Origin: Acinetobacter proteolyticus
GTDB lineage: Bacteria > Pseudomonadota > Gammaproteobacteria > Pseudomonadales > Moraxellaceae
Assembly (NCBI RefSeq): GCF_000367945.1
Contig: NZ_KB849179.1
Span: 434,001 to 498,000 of the forward strand
Reading direction: 5' to 3'
DNA: 64,000 nucleotides
A program made the position numbers and the translations under genes. Within the stretch, counting starts at the first letter, position 1; every line of letters starts with the position of its first letter. The notes below the pieces were generated by a model. The model ran no database searches, had not been told where the DNA came from, and saw only the letters and a program-made list of their open reading frames with translations. Below are positions 29,098-37,764 of this stretch, piece by piece.

Positions 29098-30309
29098 TTA
29101 AATCCAAGCATGGCGGGCAGGGTGTGTACCATTGAGGTAATAGTCGCCGATGGCATGGAATTTCCAACGCACAGGATCATGTAGGGTATGTACACGGGCA
29201 TTGCGCCAGTGTTGATCAAGATTATGTTGGCTTAGGCTGGCACGGCTTCCACCAAGTTCGAGCAGTTTCTCGGAGATATGCAGGGCTGCATCATTGGCAT
29301 AGATCTTTGCTTCTGCCACTAAAATAGAGGCGCGTGCGGCTTGCTCAGCAGAAACCTCAGCGATTTGATCAAGTTCATCTAGATATTCGGCAGCATCGTC
29401 CAGTAATAAAATGGCAGCATCGAGCAGGATATTCAGTTTGCCAACTTCTTGTAAGGTGTAATGTTCTTCACTGGCTTTTTCTACACCTGCATCAATAATG
29501 GGGCGTGCTTTACGAATGCTGGATAAGGTGTCATCAAAAGCTGCTTCGGCGATGCCAACATCAATGGCAACTTGTAGAAGCTGAGAATAAGCACCGCGAA
29601 CATTTGGGGTGTCGGCAATAATGCGCTCATCAAAAAATAGGGCGGGATCAGCGATCACGTTGTGGAGTTTTACTGTTCCGCTGGCTGTGGTGCGTTGACC
29701 AAAGCCATTCCAGTCATTAATGACCTCAACGCCTGCGGCATGTCGATCAATGATTGCCAGTACGGTATGACCATCTGGATGTAAGGCACGAATTGCTAAC
29801 CAATCTGCAAAACTGGTTCCAGTTGAGTAAAATTTTTCCCCATTTAAAAGGTATTGACCATTTTCCAACGTTAACGTGGTTTGAATGGCTTTGGTATCTT
29901 TAGAGTTTTTTTCAGGCCCACCATTGGCAATACGTTTACCTGCCAAAATTTCAGCGTAGATAAACTGCTTTTGTGCATCTGAACCGGTGATATTAATAAA
30001 ATTTAATAACCCAAATTGGTTTTGTGGAATCTGTCCAACATTGGCATCGGCTTTACTTAAAATACGAAACACATGGGCTAAAGTTTTATTGGAAACAAAA
30101 GCACCACCATACTGGTGTGGTACACGGATTCCACCAAGGCCCTTTTGGCTAAACTGAATAATTTGTTCAGTGGGCAAAACTCGATTTTGATCACGATTAT
30201 TTCGATCTTCTAATGCAAAGTCAGCAACTTGATAGGCAGCATTGATGGCCTGCTGATCATTTGAAATCAGTTGTGTTTGAACTTGGATCACTGATTGATT
30301 ACTGGACAT
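29098..30309 (-). CDS. sfnB: SfnB-family sulfur acquisition oxidoreductase (copy 2)
   Basis: 403-residue paralogue of the next gene and first gene of the operon. It shares the flavin-binding signature (GEKFYSTGTSFADWLAIRAL, WNGFGQRTTASGTVKLHNVI) and the DQHWRNARVHTLHDPVRWKF end but differs in the substrate-facing helices. Two diverged copies side by side suggest either two steps or two related substrates, or a heteromeric enzyme. A GAGGTGCG ribosome site precedes the ATG. The promoter must lie in the 358-bp gap toward the GST gene. Confidence 0.9.
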   Translation of the reverse strand: MSSNQSVIQVQTQLISNDQQAINAAYQVADFALEDRNNRDQNRVLPTEQIIQFSQKGLGGIRVPHQYGGAFVSNKTLAHVFRILSKADANVGQIPQNQFGLLNFINITGSDAQKQFIYAEILAGKRIANGGPEKNSKDTKAIQTTLTLENGQYLLNGEKFYSTGTSFADWLAIRALHPDGHTVLAIIDRHAAGVEVINDWNGFGQRTTASGTVKLHNVIADPALFFDERIIADTPNVRGAYSQLLQVAIDVGIAEAAFDDTLSSIRKARPIIDAGVEKASEEHYTLQEVGKLNILLDAAILLLDDAAEYLDELDQIAEVSAEQAARASILVAEAKIYANDAALHISEKLLELGGSRASLSQHNLDQHWRNARVHTLHDPVRWKFHAIGDYYLNGTHPARHAWI

Positions 30310-30666
30310 ATACGCACCTCTAATAGCTAAGAGGTACTTTACAAAAATTTTACTTTTCCACTAAACCATCAGTTGTGGCTTGAATATCACAATAATTCTT
30401 AAGCATTTTTTATGAGAAAAATACCCAAAAAACAGATATAAAATATTAATTAAAAACAGTTGCTTACTGGTTTTGAAACTTTATCGATCAATGTGGAAAG
30501 GTGCTTTCTATGAAATAAAGGAATAATCTCACCAAGAATATTTATAAAGCAATTACGCTGAAATTAAAAAGATAGAGCAAAAAGGACATTGTATTGATTA
30601 ACTTTTACTTCTAAAGTAGGGAAAACCTTATGTTTGATCGAGTAGAAAAATAAATTTGGAGAGTCT
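30310..30666. other. Divergent promoter region, sulfur operon / GST
   Basis: AT-rich and without coding potential. I looked for a clear sigma-54 box or sulfur-regulator palindrome and could not support one by eye. GGAGAGTCT at 30658-30666 is the GST ribosome site. Confidence 0.5.
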
Positions 30667-31437
30667 ATGCGGGTTTTATACCAATTTCCTTTGTCTCACT
30701 ATTGTGAAAAAGCTCGCTGGTTGTTAGATCATAAGGAATTGGACTATGTGGCACATAATTTGATTCCTGGTTTTCATCGTGCGTTTACTTATCTGAAATC
30801 TGGGCAATATTTATTGCCGATGTTGAAAGATGATAAACACTGGATTGCTGATTCAACGCAAATCGCTTTATATCTGGATAGTACCTATCCTGAGCATGCC
30901 TTGCTCAGAAGAGATGAACAGTTACGCGAGCAAGCTTTAGAAATCGACAAATTGACTGATGAGCTTGGTGTACATGTTCGTCGCTGGTCATTGGCACATG
31001 CGCTGTCAGTGGGTGATCATCCACTTGAAATCATGATGGGTGAGCAAGGCTATTTACGTCAGTTTGAGAAGATTTCTAAACCAATATTAAAAAGTCTGGT
31101 GTCAACCAACTATAAACTCAGTCCTGAAAAAGTAGCACAGTCCAAACTACGGATGACTGAGTTGATTACCGATCTGAATCAGCGTTTGATTGATAATCAA
31201 GGGCGTTATATGGTCGGTGATCGTCTAGGTTTAGCCGATATTTCAGTCTGTTCTATTCTTGCACCCTTGTTGGTGATCAAGGGGACTCCGTGGGAACTTG
31301 AGAACGATGATATTGAACAGTTTGATGGCGAACTGAAGCAATATTATGACTATTTATCAGATCTACCGATTGGACAGTATGTACAGCGTATTTATGCCAC
31401 TGAGCGTAATGCACGTGTCGATTGGCGTGGTTTGTAA
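30667..31437 (+). CDS. Glutathione S-transferase family protein
   Basis: 256-residue cytosolic protein. The N-terminal thioredoxin-like fold begins MRVLYQFPLSHYCEKARWLL; the SHYCEK segment holds the active-site serine/cysteine position of bacterial GSTs, and LPMLKDDKHWIADSTQIALYLD supplies the cis-proline and glutathione-binding SxxI. The C-terminal helical domain contains GRYMVGDRLGLADISVCSIL, the N-capping box. It is longer than common GSTs (about 200-220), with an extra helical insertion at about 85-150. Substrate unknown. It is transcribed away from the sulfur operon. Confidence 0.87.
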   Translation: MRVLYQFPLSHYCEKARWLLDHKELDYVAHNLIPGFHRAFTYLKSGQYLLPMLKDDKHWIADSTQIALYLDSTYPEHALLRRDEQLREQALEIDKLTDELGVHVRRWSLAHALSVGDHPLEIMMGEQGYLRQFEKISKPILKSLVSTNYKLSPEKVAQSKLRMTELITDLNQRLIDNQGRYMVGDRLGLADISVCSILAPLLVIKGTPWELENDDIEQFDGELKQYYDYLSDLPIGQYVQRIYATERNARVDWRGL

Positions 31438-31451
31438 CTCAGTTTTCGTGT

Positions 31452-31488
31452 AGAAAAGCCCTGATTGATCATAATCGGGGCTTTTTTA
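31452..31488 (+). terminator. Terminator after GST gene
   Basis: Arms AAAAGCCCTGATT (31454-31466) and AATCGGGGCTTTT (31473-31485), then T run. Confidence 0.88.
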
Positions 31489-31895
31489 TGGGAAAGAAAA
31501 CAGAAAAAAGACCGATAAAGTAAAAAATTATCGGTGAATAAAATTAATTTTTAAAAGAAAATTCGTTTTAAGCAGAAAATATTAGAAATTATTGCCAAAT
31601 TTACTTTAAAAAAACTGAAAAGAGGGAAATAATTATAAAAAGGCTTTGTTATCTTATGTTTCAGGGTGTGATGGGGATCGAAACGAGTTGTTCAACAATT
31701 GGGAGATCAGTTGAACAGTTGCTCAAAAGGTCTTGTTTCGGCTTTGGGACAGAGATAAACCAAAAGTTTATCGGAATCATGTTTGCATTATCCATGCAGC
31801 ATCGTCAAAAGTTAAACGAATGTTTTCCCTTGACCCTTAAAATTACTGAGTGAGCAGTTCCGATAAAAACATAAATTCAGAGAGAGAACTGTAAA
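31489..31895. other. Intergenic region without convincing genes
   Basis: A 65-codon open frame at 31656-31853 has no recognisable motif and no good ribosome site. The Lrp gene promoter must lie here, with AGAGAGAGAACTG just before its ATG. Confidence 0.5.
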
Positions 31896-32366
31896 ATGGA
31901 ATTGGATCGTTTTGATAAACAAATTCTTGAAATTCTAACCGATGAAGATGTCAATCTGAATGAACTCTCAGAACGCATCAATCTTTCTGTAAGTTCAGTG
32001 CATCGTCGCATTAAAAATCTGATTGAATCCCAAGTGATGGGACAACTGAAACGAGAAATCAATTTTAATAAACTCGGTTTTAGCTTACATATTCTTTTAC
32101 AGGTTTCGTTGAGCAAACACGACAGTGAAACCTTTGATAAATTCCTGCAAGAAATCGAAGATATTCCAGAAGTCACCAATGCCTTTCTTGTGACGGGGCA
32201 GAGTGCCGATTTTATTTTAGAATTGGTGGCACGTAATATGGATGACTATAGTGAAATTCTATTACGCCGTATTGGGAAAATTGACAGTGTCGTTGCACTA
32301 CATTCCAGCTTCGTGATCAAAGAATACAATGTCTTTAACTGCTATAAGCTTTTAAATAAGTTATAA
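31896..32366 (+). CDS. Lrp/AsnC-family transcriptional regulator (second)
   Basis: 156 residues. The winged HTH is in 1-60 (MELDRFDKQILEILTDEDVN, recognition helix INLSVSSVHRRIKNLIESQV) and the RAM ligand-binding fold in 70-150 (LQVSLSKHDSETFDKFLQEI, VTNAFLVTGQSADFILELVA). It resembles the BkdR/AldR branch. The adjacent genes (GST, yebC) give no obvious target, so it may be autoregulatory or act elsewhere. It ends in a shared terminator. Confidence 0.9.
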   Translation: MELDRFDKQILEILTDEDVNLNELSERINLSVSSVHRRIKNLIESQVMGQLKREINFNKLGFSLHILLQVSLSKHDSETFDKFLQEIEDIPEVTNAFLVTGQSADFILELVARNMDDYSEILLRRIGKIDSVVALHSSFVIKEYNVFNCYKLLNKL

Positions 32367-32396
32367 AAAATGCATCTAAAAAGATGCATTTTTTAC
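32364..32396. terminator. Bidirectional terminator, lrp / yebC
   Basis: Arms AAAAAATGCATCT (32365-32377) and AGATGCATTTTTT (32382-32394). Confidence 0.92.
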
Positions 32397-32409
32397 TGAT
32401 CTCAATGAA

Positions 32410-33159
32410 TTAAGCATCAAGTTGCGTTAATACATCTTCAGAGAATTCAACGTTGGTATAAACGTTTTGAACATCATCAAGATCTTCAAGCATATCAATC
32501 ATTTTCATGATTTGTTTGGCTTGATCAATATCATTGATTTCAGCTTTAGTCGATGGGCTCATGACAACTTCAGCATTGTCAGATTTTAAACCTGCTGCCG
32601 TAAGTGCATCTTGAACATCACCAAAGCTTTCTGGGCTGGTAATAACCAAGATACTATCTTCATCAATCTCGATATCGTCAGCACCGGCTTCTAAAGCAAC
32701 TTCCATGACTTTGTCTTCTAATGAAACATCTTCAAAAGAAATTTCACCGCGCTTGGTGAACAGATAAGCCACTGAACCGTTGGTGCCTAAGTTACCATTA
32801 GTTTTAGAGAAACAATGACGAACATCTGGAACAGTACGGTTTAAATTATCGGTCATGGTCTCAACGATAACGGCAACACCACCAACACCGTAACCTTCAT
32901 AGGTGACTTCTTTTAAATCATCATTATCTTCACCACCAGCACCACGTTGGATCGCACGGTTGATGGTGTCACGTGTCATATTCACAGACAGTGCTTTTTC
33001 AACTACAGCACGCAAACGAGGGTTACTCGCCGCATCTGGTCCGCCCAAACGTGCAGCGGTTACGATTTCACGGATGTATTTAGTAAAAACCTTACCGCGA
33101 CTTGCATCTTGTTTAGCTTTACGATGCTTAATATTGGCCCATTTAGAATGACCCGCCAT
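32410..33159 (-). CDS. yebC: YebC/PmpR/TACO1-family protein
   Basis: 249 residues. The start [20 protein letters not shown] is diagnostic, followed by [20 protein letters not shown] and a three-domain layout. The family was long annotated as transcriptional regulators; more recent work ties YebC proteins to translation of polyproline stretches on the ribosome. It is a single gene between terminators. ruvC, its common neighbour in other bacteria, is instead at 48.8 kb here. Confidence 0.95.
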   Translation of the reverse strand: MAGHSKWANIKHRKAKQDASRGKVFTKYIREIVTAARLGGPDAASNPRLRAVVEKALSVNMTRDTINRAIQRGAGGEDNDDLKEVTYEGYGVGGVAVIVETMTDNLNRTVPDVRHCFSKTNGNLGTNGSVAYLFTKRGEISFEDVSLEDKVMEVALEAGADDIEIDEDSILVITSPESFGDVQDALTAAGLKSDNAEVVMSPSTKAEINDIDQAKQIMKMIDMLEDLDDVQNVYTNVEFSEDVLTQLDA

Positions 33160-33301
33160 GGACGTAACTCCAAAAAATAAAACTTAAAAAAAGTGCAGGA
33201 ATATTAGCATAGCGATGGTTTTGTTGAAAACTAGCATCGTTCATATTCAAACTTTAAAATCTTGATCAAGCATCAAAGATTGATCAAATAGAAGAGATCA
33301 A

Positions 33302-33859
33302 TTAGCTAATTTTTACGTCGATGTCGTATTCCGCATAAAGTGCTTTGATCTTTTCTAGGTCTGATGGTAAATCGCTTGGATAAATTTTACCTAGAATGCC
33401 GCCTTGCTTAGTACGTGCATTGGCATACATTAAAATGATCGGCACATTGGCGGCTTTGGCGATATGCCAAAAACCAGTGCGAATAGGTTTACGTTCTTCA
33501 CCATCCTTGGCACGTGTTGCTTCAGGCGCAATCACTAGGTTAAAGCTATCATTTTGATTAAACAGTTCAACCATTTGCGTCACGATATCTTTATTGGCTT
33601 TGCGATCAACGGGAATGCCACCTAAACGTTCTAAAATTGTTTTTAAGGGACCTTTAAATAGCTCTTTCTTGATTAAGGTATGAATTTTTAACTCTAAAAT
33701 TTCAAATAATGCGAGGGAGAGAATGGTATCTAGGTTAGAGGTATGCTCGAAGCCGATAATGACTTGTTTATTTTCTAAAATGGCTGGATCAACGTTATAT
33801 TCCCAACCTGTTGCTTTAAAAATAGATTTTCCTAAAAATTTTTTCATGTTTATCATCAT
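33302..33859 (-). CDS. 1-acyl-sn-glycerol-3-phosphate acyltransferase family protein
   Basis: 185-residue PlsC-like membrane-associated acyltransferase. The catalytic HX4D box is HTSNLD in IIGFEHTSNLDTILSLALFE. The second and third blocks are GGIPVDRKANKD and APEATRAKDGEERKPIRTGF (EATR in place of the usual EGTR). ILMYANARTKQGGI follows. It is shorter than PlsC (about 240) and resembles the small acyltransferases often annotated as PlsC-like. Starts at 33859, 33856 or 33847 are possible; none has a strong ribosome site. It is a single gene. Confidence 0.85.
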   Translation of the reverse strand: MMINMKKFLGKSIFKATGWEYNVDPAILENKQVIIGFEHTSNLDTILSLALFEILELKIHTLIKKELFKGPLKTILERLGGIPVDRKANKDIVTQMVELFNQNDSFNLVIAPEATRAKDGEERKPIRTGFWHIAKAANVPIILMYANARTKQGGILGKIYPSDLPSDLEKIKALYAEYDIDVKIS

Positions 33860-34125
33860 AGGCTTTGAGTCGCAGCAGTGTAATACGACTTTTCAGGAAA
33901 ATACATATCCGAAAACACCAGATAAAAGAAATTTAGATGGCTTATTAATGATCAAAATGGTGCATTAGGATCTTTACTCAAGCTGGGAAGATCAGATAGA
34001 ATCAGCGCAGTTTATGATTTTTAACATTATTTTAGTAATTTGATAAAATCATCTGCTTGTAATTTAAGTTGAATTTAACTAATATCAAGCGGCGTTTTTC
34101 ATATCAAGTATATGATTAGAGTTTA

Positions 34126-34202
<77 letters not shown>

Positions 34203-34206
34203 TATA

Positions 34207-34245
34207 TCAAGCACTTACATGCATTAATTGTAAGTGCTTTTTTTA
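34207..34245 (+). terminator. Terminator after tRNA
   Basis: Arms AAGCACTTACA (34209-34219) and TGTAAGTGCTT (34229-34239), then T run. Confidence 0.9.
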
Positions 34246-34889
34246 TTGGCTAAATTTATATAACAATTATGTAGGCAATGAAGATGAGTAAATATCAGTG
34301 TAAAAATAGAAAATCTATTCAAATTATCTTGCTTAAGAATAAGTTGAATAAAATTTATAACGGCGCAGAATAAATTTAAGATACACCAAAATAAAAGAGC
34401 AAGACGATTTAAGTGATTTGATTATCTAAGTAGATTTTATAACCTATGTTAATCATGATCAAAAGGCAATAGGAAAATGGTTATCCACCTCTACGGAAGA
34501 CATGTTGTGACATATTTAAATGAAAGAGTTAAACAAGAGAAAATGATGTTTATTTTATATGCTTTAAAATAGAGAGTTTGGTAATTGGTTGAAGAGTGTT
34601 TACTAGGGATATTGTAATTTTTTATATCCAAGAAACAATGTTGATTAAGGATAAAATGAAGTAAATACTAAAGTTAATGTATATTTTAAAGAATTTTTTA
34701 TTTTAATAAAACCATATATATCAATAATTTGGTTTGATAGTGGTGGTTTTTAATCCAATTTCTTAAAGTAACTTAAAATTAGATAAATTATGCCCTATAG
34801 TGAGATATAGCATAGTGGGGAATTTTTCAATTTTGTCATACTTTCTTGTTTTTGCTATTCTATATTTTTTATTTTTATAGATTATTTAA
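34246..34889. other. AT-rich gap of about 640 bp
   Basis: No frame over about 40 codons has a start and ribosome site, and no repeat of the tRNA 3' end was found that would mark an integration scar. It probably holds the promoter of the lipoprotein gene at 34890. Confidence 0.45.
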
Positions 34890-35315
34890 GTGAAGAATGT
34901 CTTACTTTTCATCATGATGCTTGGTTTATTAGGATGTGAAAGTTTTGAAGATTATAAGAGTAAAGACTCTAATGTTATAACGGAATTTGATTCTTATATA
35001 ATTGAGAATGATAATCAAAAAAATAAACGGGATTTGAATAAAAGTTCTACCTATATTCGCAAGTCTGAAATTAATCTAAATAAACAGAAAATGATTGAGA
35101 CGTGCAAGAAACTCGTACTTTCTAATGTACCAAAGCAAAAAACGGTTAGTTTTAATGAGAATTTACGTGGTAATTACTATATAAATCAAAAAACTGGCGA
35201 CGTATATCTTTACTTAGAATTCTGTGCCGAAAATGAGCAAGGGAATGCGCAAGAATTCAAAGGGAAGTGTGTGTTCTCAATAGATGGACAGACTCAAGTT
35301 AATATTTTTGAATAA
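34890..35315 (+). CDS. Small lipoprotein of unknown function
   Basis: 141 residues from a GTG. A short lipoprotein signal peptide (MKNVLLFIMMLGLLGCES) has the lipobox LLGC. The mature part is charged and lysine/asparagine-rich in its first half. Its second half has a possible small beta domain with three cysteines (ETCKKLVLSNVPKQKT, YLYLEFCAENEQ, KGKCVFSIDGQTQVN). Codon use is very AT-rich compared with housekeeping neighbours. I do not recognise the family. It is convergent with the catalase-family gene. Confidence 0.68.
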   Translation: MKNVLLFIMMLGLLGCESFEDYKSKDSNVITEFDSYIIENDNQKNKRDLNKSSTYIRKSEINLNKQKMIETCKKLVLSNVPKQKTVSFNENLRGNYYINQKTGDVYLYLEFCAENEQGNAQEFKGKCVFSIDGQTQVNIFE

Positions 35316-35341
35316 GTCAAACCACTTGTAAATAAAACATT

Positions 35342-36493
35342 TTATTGAGGTTCCTGTTTCAGTACATCATTCATTTCATGTCGAATTGTACTAATCTTCT
35401 CATAAATTACTTTTCGTAATCTATTGATCGCGCCCAAGGGTCTATGCTCAGGAAGAGAATGCCAAGGTGTAAAAGAAAGATTCTCACAAAACTTATTTTG
35501 CTCAGGAGTATCAAAAATCTGTTTAGGAATATGGATCGTTGCAAGTTGAAAAAAAGGAGCCTCTGATTCTTTCCATTCTGTCATCGAGTCTTCTACAAGC
35601 ATTTTATTCGTAGTTCTAGGTTGGATCAGAAACTCCATGCATGCATCACTTGTTTCTAAATTTTTTCGAAGAGTTTCTCTTAAAAAATCGTGGTTAGGTT
35701 TATTTGGTATTGTAATACTATTGGGATTACAAGGCCTTGCTGAATATTTAACCGCTTGACGGTCTGCGCCTAATCCTAATTGATAAGGAACCATGGACCA
35801 ATATCTGACTTGTATTGGGTTAGAAATTTTTGAATTACTTGCTTTAACTGCATTTAATGTTCCTTGGAAGCCTAAAGTAAAAGGGATTTTTAATTTTTTG
35901 AGCATACTTTTGCTATTTACATCCTCTATGAATGATAAATAGCGTTGTGGTTCGTTCACAAAAAATACCGGATGGTTAATCATAATAAAATCTTGAGTCG
36001 TTGCTTGATTATCATTTTCCATGATCTTCTTTCCAGTAACGCCTAGAATTTTAATTGCCATGCCGCGAGCATCTTTTTTATTATCGGCTTGTGTAGCATC
36101 TCCTGAAGCATTAGAGAAACGAATCCATGCTGAATAGGATTGATCAGGAATAAAAACTCCCTTAGCTAGATTTGATGGTAATGATTTTGAGACGTGGAAT
36201 TCTGCCCGAACACAGCCATGAGCTTTGGGATGCGCGTCTCTTAAGGCATGACCTGTTCTGTATTGTTGACGAATGCTTTGTCCAATCTGCTCTGCAATTT
36301 GCTCTGCGAGGATACTCTCGTTTGGTTGTAATTTTTCTCCTAATCCAGTATCAATGGTTGGATAAGGGATTGTATGTGTATAGGCTAAAGTTTTTGATTT
36401 TGAATGTTGATGAGTACATCCACTGGTACTGATCAGTATTGGAGTGATTGCAAACAATAGACTAAAACGTATCAATGGAATAAGACCTAACAT
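35342..36493 (-). CDS. Catalase-family (heme) lipoprotein
   Basis: 383-residue exported protein of the catalase-like superfamily (y4iL/SrpA-type minimal group). The N terminus is a signal peptide with a probable lipobox ending STSGC at Cys26. Catalase landmarks are present: the distal histidine in KAHGCVRAEFHVSKSLP (about His92), SAWIRFSNASGDATQADNKK followed by DARGMAIKI, QDFIMINHPVFFV with the active-site asparagine, and the proximal region RQAVKYSARPCNP. Such proteins bind heme and may be peroxidases or peroxygenases rather than true catalases. Location in the envelope would let it meet external peroxide. Confidence 0.85.
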   Translation of the reverse strand: MLGLIPLIRFSLLFAITPILISTSGCTHQHSKSKTLAYTHTIPYPTIDTGLGEKLQPNESILAEQIAEQIGQSIRQQYRTGHALRDAHPKAHGCVRAEFHVSKSLPSNLAKGVFIPDQSYSAWIRFSNASGDATQADNKKDARGMAIKILGVTGKKIMENDNQATTQDFIMINHPVFFVNEPQRYLSFIEDVNSKSMLKKLKIPFTLGFQGTLNAVKASNSKISNPIQVRYWSMVPYQLGLGADRQAVKYSARPCNPNSITIPNKPNHDFLRETLRKNLETSDACMEFLIQPRTTNKMLVEDSMTEWKESEAPFFQLATIHIPKQIFDTPEQNKFCENLSFTPWHSLPEHRPLGAINRLRKVIYEKISTIRHEMNDVLKQEPQ

Positions 36494-37116
36494 TCATATG
36501 CTCCTTGGCATAAACCGCTGAGTAATCTAACTATAGTTGTTTTGAATGTATGTGACATGTATGCCTAATTGTTCTTCTTACTATCATTAATCACCTAACT
36601 ACCTGAATTCATGAATAGCGTTTGATGAATTTACCAGAATGGACGATTTAACGATCTTTTTTCTTGCTACTACAAAACATAATGACAATTTCTTAGGTTC
36701 TCATACATTGAATGAATTAATTTAACACTCCGACCTATTGCATCAACAATTCATTTTGCAGAGTAGCGACTTGTCGGATCCTATATCAATGTTCCTGAGA
36801 TTCGCATCCATTTGCCTTATTATTTTAAAGTTGTCTTTATTTTCATTGTTTAAGAAACTATAGGAAAAGACTCAGTTGGTCAATATGTGTTGGGGATAAA
36901 TAAAATAATTTAACCATCTAGTTTTAATTAGTTGTTTTGAAGGTTTTTCTAATTGATAATCATTTGTGAAAAGAAAAAATAGTAATATTTTATCTACTAA
37001 TTTTTAATTAAATCTAAATGGTTTTTGTTCTTTATTAAATAAATTTGATCATTAAATAGGTGTGAAGCCTATATAATAGTGTTAAATGATTCACACCTTA
37101 ATAATAAATCTATTAA
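36494..37116. other. Intergenic region with possible decayed regulator fragment
   Basis: About 620 bp without an intact gene. A 28-codon frame at 36639-36725 (MDDLTIFFLATTKHNDNFLG) and later scraps faintly resemble the start of a LysR regulator (DL--FLA-----F--A---L). This could be a remnant, but the match is weak. Confidence 0.3.
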
Positions 37117-37410
37117 CTAGTAGTAGTTTGCAATAATGACAGCATTCTTTTGATCTGGAAATTGCTCAAAGCTAATCTCAGTCATCATATTCTTTTGAGA
37201 TGAAGGAGTTAAATCGCTCAATGAAATAGATTGAGTGTCAAGTTTTTGACGTAACATGTTCAATTGCTGGCATTCATCGGTCTGAAGCTGATGAGAACAT
37301 GTATCTTCTACAATACTTCCATTCAATTGGATTGTGCTTGCAGCATAACTGACCGAAGCAAATGCCATTAATGATAGAAGTAGGGCAGATTTATAGATAT
37401 TTTTATACAT
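37117..37410 (-). CDS. Small secreted protein with pilin-like first strand
   Basis: 97 residues. A signal peptide (MYKNIYKSALLLSLMAFASV, cut near SYA-AS) is followed by STIQLNGSIVEDTCSHQLQT. This resembles the mature start of the fimbrial pilin encoded nearby (GTITINGLVTDKTC): an alternating donor-like strand then a cysteine. A second cysteine follows after nine residues, and the rest is too short for a complete pilin fold (about 75 mature residues against 155). It may be an independent small protein family or a shortened pilin. It lies on the same strand as, and downstream of, the fimbrial operon. Confidence 0.65.
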   Translation of the reverse strand: MYKNIYKSALLLSLMAFASVSYAASTIQLNGSIVEDTCSHQLQTDECQQLNMLRQKLDTQSISLSDLTPSSQKNMMTEISFEQFPDQKNAVIIANYY

Positions 37411-37718
37411 GATTATTGCCTTTTATAAATGTATTAAGTATTTATTAACATGAAATTTATTATTAAGGCAATGTTTAAATAATTTTTTAATTAAATATTT
37501 ATTTAAAATGTGATCTATTTAAGGTTTTGTTTTTAAATTGATAATTAATATAATAAATCTATTTTGTTAATTATGTCACATATTTTAATTATAATGTGGA
37601 TTTAAAACTGGAGTCGTATACTCGGTATTGGAGTCTTATAAAAATCTATTTTATCGTTCAAATATGGAACTGCTACTTGTATGCATGCGGATAAATTAAA
37701 CGCTGATTTTTTGCACGA
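37411..37718. other. AT-rich upstream region of the small secreted protein
   Basis: No gene is seen. It lies between the 97-codon gene and the terminator of the DUF4882-like gene and should contain the promoter of the former. Confidence 0.45.
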
Positions 37719-37752
37719 TATAAAAAGCCTAATCGATGATTAGGCTTTTTTG
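37719..37752 (-). terminator. Terminator after the DUF4882-like gene
   Basis: Arms AAAAAGCCTAATC (37722-37734) and GATTAGGCTTTTT (37738-37750). Confidence 0.9.
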
Positions 37753-37764
37753 ACTCTAACTAGG

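Noticed and set aside
31656..31853. 65-codon plus-strand frame before the second Lrp gene
   Set aside because: No ribosome site, no recognised motif and a composition unlike nearby genes.
34203..34889. Integration scar next to the CAU tRNA
   Set aside because: No repeat of the tRNA 3' end and no integrase fragments were found in the gap.
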